NCBI GenBank assembly: GCA_963823945.1
Contig: CAWGNK010000008.1
Coordinates: 37,258-101,257, forward strand
Source: Bog-793 sp963823945
GTDB taxonomy: Bacteria > Actinomycetota > Acidimicrobiia > Acidimicrobiales > Bog-793
DNA length: 64,000 nt
Reading direction: 5' to 3'
A model generated the notes under the pieces. The model was not told the DNA's origin and searched no databases. It was given only the letters and a program-made list of their open reading frames with translations. Positions 25,497 through 39,614 of this stretch are shown in pieces. Position numbers and translations under genes: made by a program. How positions within the stretch are numbered: position 1 is the stretch's first letter; every line of letters begins with the position of its first letter.

Positions 25497-27047
25497 ATGT
25501 CCGAGACCCTCCCCGACGAGCCCGCAGAAACCACTCCGGTCGACGAGCCCGTCATGACGAGCGAGGCCGAAACCACCGCCGAGCCCACCGAAGCGACTCC
25601 GGTCGACGAGCCCGTCGTGACGAGCGAGGCGGAAACCACCGCCGAGCCTGCGCCGGCCGCCGAATCCGACGGCTACACCTTCAACAAGATCACCGAGGAC
25701 GACCTCGGGACCCTCTCGTTCGACGACGCCGTCGACCAGACGATGGTCGCTTTCGACGAGGGTGACATCGTGAAGGGCACGATCGTGAAGGTCGACAACG
25801 ACGAGGTGCTCCTCGACATCGGGTACAAGTCCGAGGGCGTCATCCCGGTACGCGAGCTCTCGATCCGCCACGACGTCGACGCCCACGAGATCGTCACCGT
25901 CGGCGACGAGGTCGAGGCGCTGGTCCTCCAGAAAGAGGACAAGGAAGGCCGGCTGGTGCTGTCGAAAAAGCGCGCCCAGTACGAGCGCGCCTGGGGCGAC
26001 ATCGAGCGGATCAAGGAGTCCGGCGGCGTCGTCGAGGGACCGGTGATCGAGGTCGTGAAGGGCGGTCTCATCCTCGACATCGGGCTGCGGGGGTTCCTTC
26101 CCGCCTCGCTCGTGGAGTTGCGCCGCGTCCGCGACCTGCAGCCGTACATCGGCAAGGTCATCGAGGCCAAGATCATCGAGCTCGACAAGAACCGGAACAA
26201 CGTCGTGCTGTCGCGGCGCGCCTGGCTCGAGGAGACCCAGAAAGAACAGCGCGGCGAGTTCCTCGTCAACCTGAAGCCCGGCGAGATCCGCAAGGGCGTC
26301 GTCTCGTCGGTCGTGAACTTCGGTGCCTTCGTCGACCTCGGGGGGATGGACGGGCTGATCCACGTCTCCGAGCTGTCGTGGAAGCACGTCGACCACCCCT
26401 CCTCAGTCGTCCAGGTCGGTGACGAGGTGACGGTCCAGGTGCTCGACGTCGACCTCGACAAGGAGCGGATCTCGCTCTCGCTGAAAGCGACCCAGTCCGA
26501 CCCGTGGCAGGAGTTCGCGAGCGCCCACCACGTCGGCGAGCTCGTCTACGGCCGGATCACGAAGCTCGTGCCCTTCGGCGCCTTCGTCCAGGTGGGCGAC
26601 GGCATCGAGGGGCTCGTCCACATCTCGGAGATGGCGGCGCACCACGTCGACCTGCCCGAGCAGGTCGTCACCTCCGGCGAGGAGCTGTGGGTGAAGATCA
26701 TCGACATCGACCTGCAGCGACGCCGGATCAGCCTGTCGATCAAGCAGGCGGCCGAGGGCGGCGAGGTCGCCGAGGAGTACCGCGAGGCCTTCGGCGAGCA
26801 CGCCTACGACGCGGAGGGCAACTACATCGGCACCTTCGACTACACGCCGGCGCCCTTCACCCCGGAGACCGAAGCGCAGGCCGCCTGGGCTGAGGAGTTC
26901 GCAGCCGACATCGCAGCCCAGTCCGAGGCCGACACGGCATCCGAGGCCGCCGGATCCGAGGCTGACGAGGTCGCGGAGCCTGAGGTCGCCGTGGCGGACG
27001 ACGTGGTCGCCGACGAGCCCGCGGAGGACGCGGCCGACGAATCCTGA
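25497..27047 (+). CDS. rpsA: 30S ribosomal protein S1
   Basis: S1 helps mRNA bind the 30S subunit. The 516-residue protein has an acidic N-terminal tail, four S1 RNA-binding domains (roughly 75-145, 160-225, 245-315 and 330-400) and a long acidic, Ala-rich C-terminal tail. Domains 3 and 4 are the most canonical (VVNFGAFVDLGGMDGLIHVSELSW and LVPFGAFVQVGDGIEGLVHISEM). I chose the ATG at 25497, preceded by AAAGG. A start further upstream would add unrelated residues. The N-terminal tail contains a near-perfect tandem duplication of about 19 residues (TPVDEPVVTSEAETTAEP). Four-domain S1 is usual in actinobacteria. Confidence 0.95.
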   Translation: MSETLPDEPAETTPVDEPVMTSEAETTAEPTEATPVDEPVVTSEAETTAEPAPAAESDGYTFNKITEDDLGTLSFDDAVDQTMVAFDEGDIVKGTIVKVDNDEVLLDIGYKSEGVIPVRELSIRHDVDAHEIVTVGDEVEALVLQKEDKEGRLVLSKKRAQYERAWGDIERIKESGGVVEGPVIEVVKGGLILDIGLRGFLPASLVELRRVRDLQPYIGKVIEAKIIELDKNRNNVVLSRRAWLEETQKEQRGEFLVNLKPGEIRKGVVSSVVNFGAFVDLGGMDGLIHVSELSWKHVDHPSSVVQVGDEVTVQVLDVDLDKERISLSLKATQSDPWQEFASAHHVGELVYGRITKLVPFGAFVQVGDGIEGLVHISEMAAHHVDLPEQVVTSGEELWVKIIDIDLQRRRISLSIKQAAEGGEVAEEYREAFGEHAYDAEGNYIGTFDYTPAPFTPETEAQAAWAEEFAADIAAQSEADTASEAAGSEADEVAEPEVAVADDVVADEPAEDAADES

Positions 27048-27124
27048 TCCCGTCGCCGGTGCCGGGCGCGCGTCGTTCGGCGTGCAGAACGGCCACTGAC
27101 GGGCCGGCAGGCTGAGAGGCGCCC

Positions 27125-27763
27125 GTGGTCGCGATCGGCTGCACCGGGGGGATCGGGTCGGGCAAGTCGACCGTCGCGGCGCTGCTCGAACGCCGCGGGG
27201 CGCGCCTCGTCGACGTCGACGCCATCGCACACGCTGTCACCGCCCCGGGGGCGCCGGGACACCGCGCCGTCGTCGCCCGCTTCGGGGAGGAGATCCTGGA
27301 ACCGGACGGCTCGATCGACCGCGGATCACTCGCCGCGATCGTGTTCGCCGACCGGGAGGCGCGGCGCGACCTCGAGGGGATCGTCCACCCGCTCGTTCTC
27401 GAGGTGATGCAGTCACAGCTCGCTCTGGCGACCAGGAGCGAGGTGGTCCTCTGTGTGCTCCCGCTGCTCGCCGAGACCGGGGCCCGGGACCACTGGCGCC
27501 TCGACGGGGTGCTTGTTGTCGACGCGCCCGAGGATCTGGCCGTCGAGCGTCTCGTGCGCGACCGGGGAATGACGGCGGACGCTGCCCGCGCCCGAATCGC
27601 CGCCCAGGCCGACCGGTTCACGCGCATCGCGCTCGCCGACTACGTGATCTTCAACGTCGGCACGCTCGAGGAGCTCGAGGCGATGACCGAGGGAGCGTGG
27701 CGCTGGATCGAGCGGCTGGGCCGCCGCGCCGGTCCTGCCGGGGCGAACGGGGGGCATCACTAG
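27125..27763 (+). CDS. coaE: Dephospho-CoA kinase
   Basis: CoaE adds the 3'-phosphate in the last step of coenzyme A synthesis. The 212-residue P-loop kinase has Walker A GGIGSGKST (8-16), the DVDAIAH motif and the late lid segment RDRGMTADAARARIAAQ. The GTG start follows GAGGCGCCC. Length is normal for the stand-alone bacterial enzyme; some actinobacteria fuse it to a GrpB-like domain, which is not the case here. The order rpsA-coaE-uvrB-uvrA matches the typical actinobacterial arrangement. Confidence 0.95.
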   Translation: MVAIGCTGGIGSGKSTVAALLERRGARLVDVDAIAHAVTAPGAPGHRAVVARFGEEILEPDGSIDRGSLAAIVFADREARRDLEGIVHPLVLEVMQSQLALATRSEVVLCVLPLLAETGARDHWRLDGVLVVDAPEDLAVERLVRDRGMTADAARARIAAQADRFTRIALADYVIFNVGTLEELEAMTEGAWRWIERLGRRAGPAGANGGHH

Positions 27764-27834
27764 GCCGGCCGGGACATTGGCGCGCCGTCGGACGGCGACC
27801 GCTTCCCGCCGGATCTCACCGAGCAGCGCGTCGT

Positions 27835-27840
27835 TACGAT
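27835..27840 (+). promoter_or_regulatory. Leaderless promoter -10 element of uvrB
   Basis: TACGAT followed by six bases and the GTG at 27847. Confidence 0.65.
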
Positions 27841-27846
27841 GACGCT

Positions 27847-29913
<2,067 letters not shown>

Positions 29914-29917
29914 GTCG

Positions 29918-29923
29918 TATCCT
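29918..29923 (+). promoter_or_regulatory. Leaderless promoter -10 element of uvrA
   Basis: TATCCT followed by six bases and the ATG at 29930, in the 16-base gap after uvrB. Confidence 0.6.
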
Positions 29924-29929
29924 CCGAAG

Positions 29930-32758
<2,829 letters not shown>

Positions 32759-32943
32759 GGGCCGGGAGGTCCTCGCGTCAGATTGGCAGTCGCATCGCAC
32801 GGGCTCCCGATCGGGGCGTCTCGGCTGACCCGGGAGTCGAGGATGACCAGCCACCACCCAGCCGGCGGTCGGGAACGCTTTCCTCCGGTGGGCAGCCCGA
32901 TGCACGATCAACCCTGGGAGTCGTCCTGGTTAAGCCGGCCGTT

Positions 32944-33456
32944 CTATGTGGAAGCGCTGCCCCCGGGCTTGATGATCACATCGGTGACGTTCCTCACCAG
33001 CTGCAAGAACGCGTAGTCCGCATAGCCGAAGACGAAGGCCACGACGTAGAAGGTGTCACGATCCACGACGACTTTCGCCTTGCTGCCGAGATTGAGCAGA
33101 ACCAGGTAGATCAGTGCACCGATCGATCCCGTCACGGCCCCGAAGAGTGGTCGGATGTAGTAGTGGTAATCGAAGCTTCGCTTCCAGTTGTGGTTGTAGC
33201 GGAAAACGCCCCAGAGACTCGACACGACCGCACCGGCGGCAGCAAACCAGACGGCACCGACAGGAAGTGGCCCGAGGGACGCAGGGACACGGAGGCGAAA
33301 TGCCGACCAGGTCACGTACGTGATGAACAACGCGATCAGCACGAGCAGGTAGGTCAGAGTCAGGAAGAAGATGATCTTTGGCATGTCGCCTGCCTTCTCC
33401 AGGCGATCGCCTGTCGACGCCTTCTTCTCTTCTTGTTGTTGTTCCACGTTCGACAT
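32944..33456 (-). CDS. Small membrane protein of unknown function
   Basis: The start is the ATG at 33456, directly after an AGGGGGG ribosome site. The 170-residue product has a charged N-terminal tail (VEQQQEEKKASTGDRLEKAG) and three clear membrane helices (about 28-52, 65-85 and 103-125), followed by a weaker hydrophobic segment FYVVAFVFGYADYAFLQLV near 138-156. The loop between helices 2 and 3 is rich in aromatic and basic residues (FRYNHNWKRSFDYHYYIRP). No family is recognised. It opens the accessory block after uvrA and is not in an operon. Confidence 0.65.
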   Translation of the reverse strand: MSNVEQQQEEKKASTGDRLEKAGDMPKIIFFLTLTYLLVLIALFITYVTWSAFRLRVPASLGPLPVGAVWFAAAGAVVSSLWGVFRYNHNWKRSFDYHYYIRPLFGAVTGSIGALIYLVLLNLGSKAKVVVDRDTFYVVAFVFGYADYAFLQLVRNVTDVIIKPGGSAST

Positions 33457-34623
33457 GAGCAACCCCCCTAGTGATGCCGCAAAGTACCTGGGAAATGCTA
33501 TGCGCACGCAAGCGGTTCGTCGCAGATGGTTCATGACGACTGAGACTCAGGCGTCGGCGGGCACGCCCGCAACCCTCGCGCGACGAACGGGGACAGGGAT
33601 GGAGCGGCTGCGCGACACCGACTGCTGCCGCGACTGCTGCCGGGTCATCTCCCGTCGGATCGAGACGTCGCGCAACGAGAGCTAGCGGGCGGCGCACGCC
33701 TTCGAGCCGGTTCGCACTTAGAGAGTGGCGCGTTCTCGGGAGGCCACTCGCAGTCGATCGCGGGTGGTGAAGGCACGCTTTGGGAGCATGCACGGGCGCC
33801 GATGAGGTCGAAGTGGCCGCGGGAGTGCACCTGATCCGGGCGACGTGCTTGGCGCAAGCGCGTCCTGGGTTCGTGGTGCCTCCATGTCCTCGCTGGTCTC
33901 GGGAAAGCGAAGGTCGTCCCGGCAGCAACAAGCTCTAGCGCCCCTGCGACCTCGTATGGACTGGATGTTCCTGCTGAAGACAGTGTTGACGGCACCGGCA
34001 ACGTGTTGGTCGCTGACCCTGCAGTGGAGAGGGAGGAGGGTTGTCTCTCGGATAGCCGGCGACCCCGCCAGAATCTCGTCCGGCACGTCAGCGACGACTG
34101 CCCGCACTACTGGGGACACCCCAGCCCTCGCTCGGAATGCAATGCAGTTTGCGGGTGCTGTGTTACAGGGCACGCACCCGCCACTTTGCGAGTGCCCTTG
34201 ACCGGCACCTCAGGGATGCGCTCTGGCGCGCATTCGGGCGCGCGTCATGAGCTACCCAGACAGCCGCAGATCGCCGACTCAGTGCACAGTTCCCGGTACT
34301 TCGAACCGCGGAGGCTGACGTCGTTCTGGCGCGCCACGGTTTCGACGGTCGACGATCCGCGGTTGACACTGGCGCCGACCTTCATCTCGCAGCGCCAAGT
34401 CGAGAGGGTTGCTGGCGACTGCTGAACCGCCCCAGCGGGTTTGCGATCCCCGAGCAATTGACAGATCAGATGACTAAAGTTTCGCCGACCGAGGTCCCGA
34501 CCAGCGACCGAGCACCCCGGCGTGCGAGTTCAAATAGACGTGTCTCGGAAGAGGCGCCACGATCCTCCGAAGTCTGGTCGCTCCCGACGCTCCCTCCGAG
34601 TAGCCGCGACGAGAGGGAACGCC
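33457..34623. other. Long non-coding stretch with repeat B copy 2
   Basis: About 1.17 kb without a supportable gene. The open frames here are short, overlap each other on both strands, and lack ribosome sites or protein features. The only recognisable structure is repeat B copy 2. The stretch may be the remains of decayed genes. Confidence 0.5.
34043..34203 (-). repeat. Dispersed repeat B, copy 2 (compact form)
   Basis: Reverse-strand counterpart of 14413-14755 without the two insertions. It has a perfect eight-base hairpin GCGGGTGC (34151-34158) with GCACCCGC (34174-34181). Conserved blocks include GTGCGTGCCCTG, CCCGCAAACTGCA, CCCCAGTAGTGCGGGC and CGCTGACGTGCCGG. Confidence 0.75.
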
Positions 34624-35868
34624 ATGAGATCGCACTTCCGCCTGTTCAGCTTTACCGTTGCGGTTACTGGGCTCGCTCTGACAGGTCTGGCTCTTTTCAG
34701 CTCTGTACCGACATCGGCGCTCATTGCCTCGGTTGCACCGGCAGCGTCCGCGGGAGCCGCGAGCGGGTCAACTGTCTCGATGCTCGGTTTCTGGAACTCG
34801 CATGCGTACATCACCGACTGGGGCCCAACCTTCCCGGCCGATAAGCCTCCGGGAGGTCCCTATCCCAATCCGACAACAATCACCTCGTATGACCCGGCGA
34901 CGGGCGCCTTCTCAGGCATCGATGATGCTTGGGGCGTAGGGAGAGAGAACATAACGGGCACGCTTCACAAAGATGGCGCCGTGACATACACGATCGTTGA
35001 CCCCGGCAATGTGCTACACGGCACGGGGACGGTGACCTTTGACGCTGAAACGACTACGGCGACCTGGAAAGGTACTTGGAGCAACTCGATCGGCGAACAT
35101 GGCACGTCGTATGGCACATGGAAAGGATTCCGGATCTCGGGGACAGTAAGGCTCGGTTGCAGCTTCTGCTCGGCGACCCCGGCCCTGCCCGTGGTGGGCG
35201 TTGACGTGGGCGTACATGGGAGCTACTCGCTCTCGAACACTCTCACGACGGACAGCGATGGGCGCTTCAAAGACGTCTTGCCGAGTGGCTCTTACTCGGT
35301 GACGCCCGACGTCGCGGGGTGGACCTTCACGCCCGCGTCGCGTGAGGTCACCTCCAACGGCACCGCAGTCCAAGCCGATTTCGACGGGTGCCCCGCGGCC
35401 GGGGGCACGTCTCTGGCCGGTATGTGGTCCATGATCACTGGCCCGCCGTCCACGACGCTGCAAGCCGGTTTCAAAAAGTGTTTCAACCACTTCGATGTCA
35501 CCTACGACTCTTCAGAGAAGAGCATCCACCTTCACTGGGACGTGAAAGGCGTGACCTGCGAGGGTGGCCCCGGCGGCACAGTGGGCTTCCGGACGATCCC
35601 CCTGGAAAAGCCCCTTGAATACAACTGGGTCTTCCCAGCCCGCGTGATCAAGAACGGCAAGAAGAAGGTGGGCTGGGCGTACGGCGACTTCGCACCCGGC
35701 TACGGTTCCGGTGGTGGGGTCCAGGTGGCAGTCGAAATCAACCCCAAAGGGTCCTCCGGTACCGTGCGCATCTCCGACACAAAGACTTTGAAGGACATTC
35801 ACCGGATAGACAACACCGATTGGTGGTGCTGGCCCAAGAGCGAACAGATGACCCTGATACCCAAATAG
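34624..35868 (+). CDS. Secreted protein with carboxypeptidase-regulatory-like domain
   Basis: The ATG at 34624 follows GAGAGGGAACGCC and opens a signal peptide (LFSFTVAVTGLALTGLALFSSVPTSA). The 414-residue product has a first beta-rich domain (about 50-190), then a segment ISGTVRLGC...PVVGVDVGVHGSYSLSNTLTTDSDGRF (in parts) and LPSGSYSVTPDVAGWTF typical of CarboxypepD_reg/transthyretin-like modules (about 195-280). A Trp-rich C-terminal domain follows. These modules are common in surface adhesins and cell-wall proteins. No enzyme motif is seen. The frame extends 34 codons upstream, but that part lacks signal-peptide features. Confidence 0.7.
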   Translation: MRSHFRLFSFTVAVTGLALTGLALFSSVPTSALIASVAPAASAGAASGSTVSMLGFWNSHAYITDWGPTFPADKPPGGPYPNPTTITSYDPATGAFSGIDDAWGVGRENITGTLHKDGAVTYTIVDPGNVLHGTGTVTFDAETTTATWKGTWSNSIGEHGTSYGTWKGFRISGTVRLGCSFCSATPALPVVGVDVGVHGSYSLSNTLTTDSDGRFKDVLPSGSYSVTPDVAGWTFTPASREVTSNGTAVQADFDGCPAAGGTSLAGMWSMITGPPSTTLQAGFKKCFNHFDVTYDSSEKSIHLHWDVKGVTCEGGPGGTVGFRTIPLEKPLEYNWVFPARVIKNGKKKVGWAYGDFAPGYGSGGGVQVAVEINPKGSSGTVRISDTKTLKDIHRIDNTDWWCWPKSEQMTLIPK

Positions 35869-35883
35869 GTGTGACGCCAGTCC

Positions 35884-35912
35884 GCGTGAACGTGTGACAG
35901 GGCACGCACAGG
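35884..35912 (-). repeat. Partial repeat B copy
   Basis: The reverse strand reads GTGCGTGCCCTGTCACAC, which matches 17 of 18 bases of repeat B copy 2, then diverges. Only the hairpin region remains. Confidence 0.5.
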
Positions 35913-36055
35913 CCCTCCGATTTCGCCTTCCTCAATGTCACAGGTTGCCGGGGCATCCCACCGTCGCCGGGCTGGCCAGATGACAACGGTCGTCAGCCGG
36001 TGGATGATGGTCCCGTAGTGTCCTGCGGTCCGAGGTGGGGACGGAAGGAAGGAAC

Positions 36056-37288
36056 GTGGGCGCGACTCGTACAACTGCAGCGGCTGGGCCAGCATCCCTG
36101 TCGAGGTTGTGTCGCCACCCCCCGAAAATCGCGCCCTTGCTCGCGGGCGTCGTCGCTCTGGCCCTTGGTGCCGCCAGCTTGGCAGGACAGGCGACAGTTT
36201 CAGCCGCCGGCCAGTTGACTGCGACTCCGGTCTCCAAGGCAAACTGCTCGTCCACAAGGAATGGCAACGAGGCCGTCGTCGACCTCGAGAGCCACAAGTT
36301 GTTCGCCCGGCTCCGGACCTTATGCGTCGGCACGCTCTACGGCACTGGTGTCATCGAGGCCGGAGCGCTCTATGTCCTTCGAGATGTCGGTCCCTCCCAA
36401 GACTCCAGATTCGAGGTTGTCCGCATCGACCTCTCCACCTACGCCGTGACGCGGTCGGCCCCCATTGCTGGGGCTTCGTGGATATTCCCTGGTCTTGGCG
36501 ACATCTGGGTGGCGACCAACTCAAGCACCCTGCAGTTGTCTCAGGTCTCGCTGCGGCTGCTGCACAGTTTCACTGACCTGGGAGAGGCGGGGGACTTCGT
36601 CCCGTTCGCCGGGCGCTTCTGGTTCTTGGACTCTTTCAACCATTCTGTGAAGACACTGAATTCCTTGAAGACACTGGACCCGACGGTCGGGCGAGTCTCG
36701 GTAGTGAGCCTGCCATGGCTTCCTACGGGCCTCAGTCCTGCCAGCATCGTGTCCTTCGGCGACGAGCTGTACCTCCTCCTCGGCTCGGTTCAGGGGACGA
36801 AGTTCGCTCCGACGGCGATTGCGACCTACGACCCCGTGAGTGGCGCTCATCGGGTCGTGCGCCAACCCAAGTTCTCAGGCGAGTTAGGTCTTCTTGGCGT
36901 GACCGGAAGGGTCCTCTGGGTCGAGGCATATCGAGCCATGTTCAGCGAGGCGGTCAGCGCCTACTCCCCGCAAAGCCTCAGACCCCTGTCTGGCGGTTTT
37001 GTAAGTGGCTTCTTCTCGGGCGGGTCAGGGACTGCGGTGCCTGATGCGGGTGACCTGTGGTTCCAGCTCGCCGGCGGTCCCGTCGAGTGCGTCTCTGGCA
37101 GGACGGGGCGTCTCGATGCGAAGCTGCGCCTTCCATACCAGAACCTCACCAAGGCGACTCGACAGCCACAGGGGTTCGTGGCAGCCGACGCGTCCGACTT
37201 GATTGTTGCCGCGACCGAGACGCGCGGCCTAAACCCCTCGGAATCCGGCGTCGCCGTCTACAAGTTGGACCCAAGATGTCGCGCCTGA
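36056..37288 (+). CDS. Secreted or membrane-anchored protein, possibly beta-propeller
   Basis: I chose GTG 36056, which follows GGAAGGAAGGAAC, a strong ribosome site; GTG 36035 in the same frame is an alternative. The 410-residue product has a basic N-terminus, then a hydrophobic segment (IAPLLAGVVALALGAASLAG) acting as signal peptide or anchor. The mature part contains recurring beta segments of the type GDIWVATNS, GRFWFLD, GDELYLLLG, GRVLWVEA and GDLWFQLAG, spaced about 40-55 residues apart, which suggests a propeller. Cysteines occur in pairs (ANCSS and TLCVG). Its function is unknown. Confidence 0.65.
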   Translation: MGATRTTAAAGPASLSRLCRHPPKIAPLLAGVVALALGAASLAGQATVSAAGQLTATPVSKANCSSTRNGNEAVVDLESHKLFARLRTLCVGTLYGTGVIEAGALYVLRDVGPSQDSRFEVVRIDLSTYAVTRSAPIAGASWIFPGLGDIWVATNSSTLQLSQVSLRLLHSFTDLGEAGDFVPFAGRFWFLDSFNHSVKTLNSLKTLDPTVGRVSVVSLPWLPTGLSPASIVSFGDELYLLLGSVQGTKFAPTAIATYDPVSGAHRVVRQPKFSGELGLLGVTGRVLWVEAYRAMFSEAVSAYSPQSLRPLSGGFVSGFFSGGSGTAVPDAGDLWFQLAGGPVECVSGRTGRLDAKLRLPYQNLTKATRQPQGFVAADASDLIVAATETRGLNPSESGVAVYKLDPRCRA

Positions 37289-37671
37289 GGAGCCACTAGA
37301 GGCTCATAGAGGCGCCCTCAGCGGGTCAATCCTGCCCGAGTTTGGCAGTAACGGTCACCGCTCGGACGCGATTTCAGTGCCGGGCGGAGATTCGCGACCT
37401 CCGCTCGCCGATCCGAACCCTGACAGCTCACCCCCCATACCCTAGGCAGTAGACCACCACGCGCTGAAAGGGGAGGGTGGCGCAGCGCGGAACCGGGCCC
37501 TACCACTTACGCCATTCACTCACCAGCACCGCGCGTCTGAGCATCACTGGGGACTCCGTCCCCAGGCCCCGAAACCTTCCGACCAGCCGCCACGACGCGC
37601 AGAGACAGCCTCCGAATAAAGATCGAAGCCGGTCGTGGCTGAGGAACCCAGAAAGCTGATCTCAGACCTCA
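37289..37671. other. Intergenic region between convergent genes
   Basis: No gene is supported. The region includes a strong hairpin (37547-37565) and a second inverted pair GCGCTG/CAGCGC near 37462-37487. Confidence 0.5.
37547..37565. terminator. Perfect hairpin, probable bidirectional terminator
   Basis: CTGGGGAC and GTCCCCAG pair perfectly around a three-base loop between two convergent genes. No T-tract follows. It lies 106 bases beyond the minus-strand stop and 258 beyond the plus-strand one. Confidence 0.5.
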
Positions 37672-38196
37672 CTACCCTCGTGAAAACGCGACCAGAGCCG
37701 GTGGGTCCGTAAATCTGGCAGTCAGCGTCAACCCATTGGCGCTGAGCGCGAAGGTAATTGGCCGCGGATTGTCGATACAGCTCGGTACGTAAAATCCGTT
37801 ATTGATCCCTGAATACCTGCCCTTGGCATGCTGCGTGATATTCGTCCACACCCGCTGGCCAACTTGATGTGTACATGGTCCGGTTTGCAAGAGAGAGTCG
37901 AAGGTCTTATAGGCGTGGGTTACGATTCCAATAAATCCATGTCCGTGTGCGCGTACATCAATTACCGCGCCGCCATATAATCCAATCCAGACACCGACAA
38001 TGGGGTTTGTCTTCGAACTCTCCGGCGTCGCGTCCACGCCCGACATCTGAACGGTCCCCGAATACGCGTGAGGTGTGACCGGCAGCGCGCCCGTACGCGG
38101 TGATGCGGAAAGTGCCGTCGGAGCGCACACCCCCATCCCGACCAGGATCACGGTGCACCCCACGAGCACTAGTGCCATTGTTCGGACCTGTCTCAC
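37672..38196 (-). CDS. Small secreted hypothetical protein
   Basis: The GTG at 38196 follows GAGGGGAGGGG, and the product starts with a signal peptide (TMALVLVGCTVILVGMGVCAPTALSA; a lipobox is not evident). The 174-residue protein is predicted beta-rich, with two cysteines in the mature part (TGPCTH and VPSCID). It has the sequence GVWIGLYGGAVIDVRAHGHGF, but no family is recognised. It sits in the accessory block among other secreted proteins of unknown function. Confidence 0.6.
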   Translation of the reverse strand: MRQVRTMALVLVGCTVILVGMGVCAPTALSASPRTGALPVTPHAYSGTVQMSGVDATPESSKTNPIVGVWIGLYGGAVIDVRAHGHGFIGIVTHAYKTFDSLLQTGPCTHQVGQRVWTNITQHAKGRYSGINNGFYVPSCIDNPRPITFALSANGLTLTARFTDPPALVAFSRG

Positions 38197-38741
38197 GACC
38201 CCTCCCCTCCTGGACCTTCTCGTACGATTCGGAGATACACCACGAACACCGGAGAGACGACGAAAGGAATCGGTAGCTCCCGCTGTCGCGCGCCGTAATG
38301 CCGTGCGGTGATTCTATTCCAAGTCGAGCCACGGGTTATTGGCTATCGGCCGCGCGAACGGCAGTCAGAGTGCCCGAGAGTGCCCGATGGGCGACGACGC
38401 TAGATCATCCACTCCCCCCTACGTCCATGGCCGTAGTCGCCAGTCGGAGATCGTGGACATCGGTTCTTCGACGCGAACCCCCGCGCCCACGAGGTGGCGA
38501 CACCACGGATTTGTCGCCGATGCGCGCAAAGGGAGGCAACACCAAGGGATCCAGTTCGCGGGCTCTTCCACCAGGGTCTCCGCGGCGATGACCGGTCCCC
38601 TCTAGGTTTCCCCTACGGGCGGCCTTTGGCCAGCCGTGACTGGTCTCGTTCAGTGGAGGATCGGGCACCGGGCCGAGCATCATGCAGTGGTCATCCAGCG
38701 TCGATGTTGGCGCCTACGTACCTCTTGGATAAGCGCCTTCT
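38197..38741. other. Intergenic region with repeat A copy 3
   Basis: 545 bases without a supportable gene. Repeat A copy 3 occupies 38431-38518. The promoter of the minus-strand gene at 38196 should be near 38210-38260, but no clear hexamers were found. Confidence 0.45.
38431..38518 (-). repeat. Dispersed repeat A, copy 3
   Basis: On the reverse strand this copy is identical to copy 1 over 29 bases starting GAACCGATGTCC. It also keeps the GACAAAT start and the GGTTC...GAACC hairpin. It lies about 26 kb from copies 1 and 2, in opposite orientation. Confidence 0.8.
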
Positions 38742-39614
38742 CTACACCACATGGCACATCACCTCGACCGACTTGATCACAGAGTGAACGCGCACGCGAA
38801 CGCGATGCAAGGCACGGCACTCCCCCCCTATGAACGGGAAGCCGGTGACCTCGTACGTCCCCGCTGGAACGGCCGCGCGGTAGTAGCCCTTCGGCGTCGT
38901 CCCAAAGCGAAAGGCGCGACCCGTCGAGGCCAGCGTGAAGACGACCTTGCCCGGAAGACCTCGGGGCGAAAGTGACGGCGGTCCTCCGACCCGCTCGAGA
39001 CGCCCCGTCACGGTGCCGGTGCCGACCGTGAGCGTCACCGATACGGCTTTGGGAGCGGGGAGTCGAAGCGCCTCGCCGACGAGGACCGCCCGGTACTGGC
39101 CCGCGGGCAGTGGCGGCATCCGAAGGCCTGTCAGACACTTCGGCTCAGACTTCGTGGCGGCGTACATGCCACAGCCGCGATAGGTCGTGATGACCGTGAC
39201 CGGCAGGCGGGTAACGCCCGACGGGATGACGAGTGGCCGAGTCACGCAATCGGCGAAGAAGGCCGCAACCGGTGGAAACCGTTTGTTGGTGAGCGTCACC
39301 GCGTAGCCGGGCGTGCATTTGAACGGTCCGCTGTGGTCCCAGAGCTTGAGCAGCTTCCCTCGATTGGTCACGACGACGAAACCTTTGATCGGCGAGCCCG
39401 CAACCACGTGGGTTCGCGAAAGGACGATCCGTGTCGACAGTTGCGGAGACGCGGGAAGGAGGCCGAGGCTCTGGTTCGGGACCGTCGTCACCGTGCCGAC
39501 GAGCGGCTGGAGGGAGGATTGACCGCCCGCCGCGGGCCGGCAAAGCACTCCGGCCGATACTCCCGCCATGACGGCGACCACCGCGACGGCAACCGGGACA
39601 ACCAAGCGCCTCAT
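38742..39614 (-). CDS. Secreted protein with four-cysteine domain and carboxypeptidase-regulatory-like module
   Basis: I chose the ATG at 39614, which gives a signal peptide (RRLVVPVAVAVVAVMAGVSAG); the longer frame adds 12 residues without support. The 290-residue product has the same domain as the C-terminus of the protein at 1263-3059: it starts STRIVLSRTHVVAGSPI, has cysteines spaced C-x22-C-x24-C-x11-C, and ends PPLPAGQYRAVLV. A second module follows (about 205-290, TVTGRLERVGG...VPAGTYEVTGFP) that resembles CarboxypepD_reg folds. Cysteines are also present in this second module (GECRAL and VMCHVV). It is probably a cell-surface protein. The function of the shared domain is unknown. Confidence 0.7.
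   Translation of the reverse strand: MRRLVVPVAVAVVAVMAGVSAGVLCRPAAGGQSSLQPLVGTVTTVPNQSLGLLPASPQLSTRIVLSRTHVVAGSPIKGFVVVTNRGKLLKLWDHSGPFKCTPGYAVTLTNKRFPPVAAFFADCVTRPLVIPSGVTRLPVTVITTYRGCGMYAATKSEPKCLTGLRMPPLPAGQYRAVLVGEALRLPAPKAVSVTLTVGTGTVTGRLERVGGPPSLSPRGLPGKVVFTLASTGRAFRFGTTPKGYYRAAVPAGTYEVTGFPFIGGECRALHRVRVRVHSVIKSVEVMCHVV

Noticed and set aside
33806..33836. GAGGTCGAAGT...GAGTGC resembling part of repeat A copy 4
   Set aside because: Only two short blocks match and the core of repeat A is not recognisable; it may be chance.
37462..37487. A possible tRNA or small RNA around the GCGCTG/CAGCGC pair
   Set aside because: No cloverleaf can be built and there is no recognisable anticodon or T-arm.
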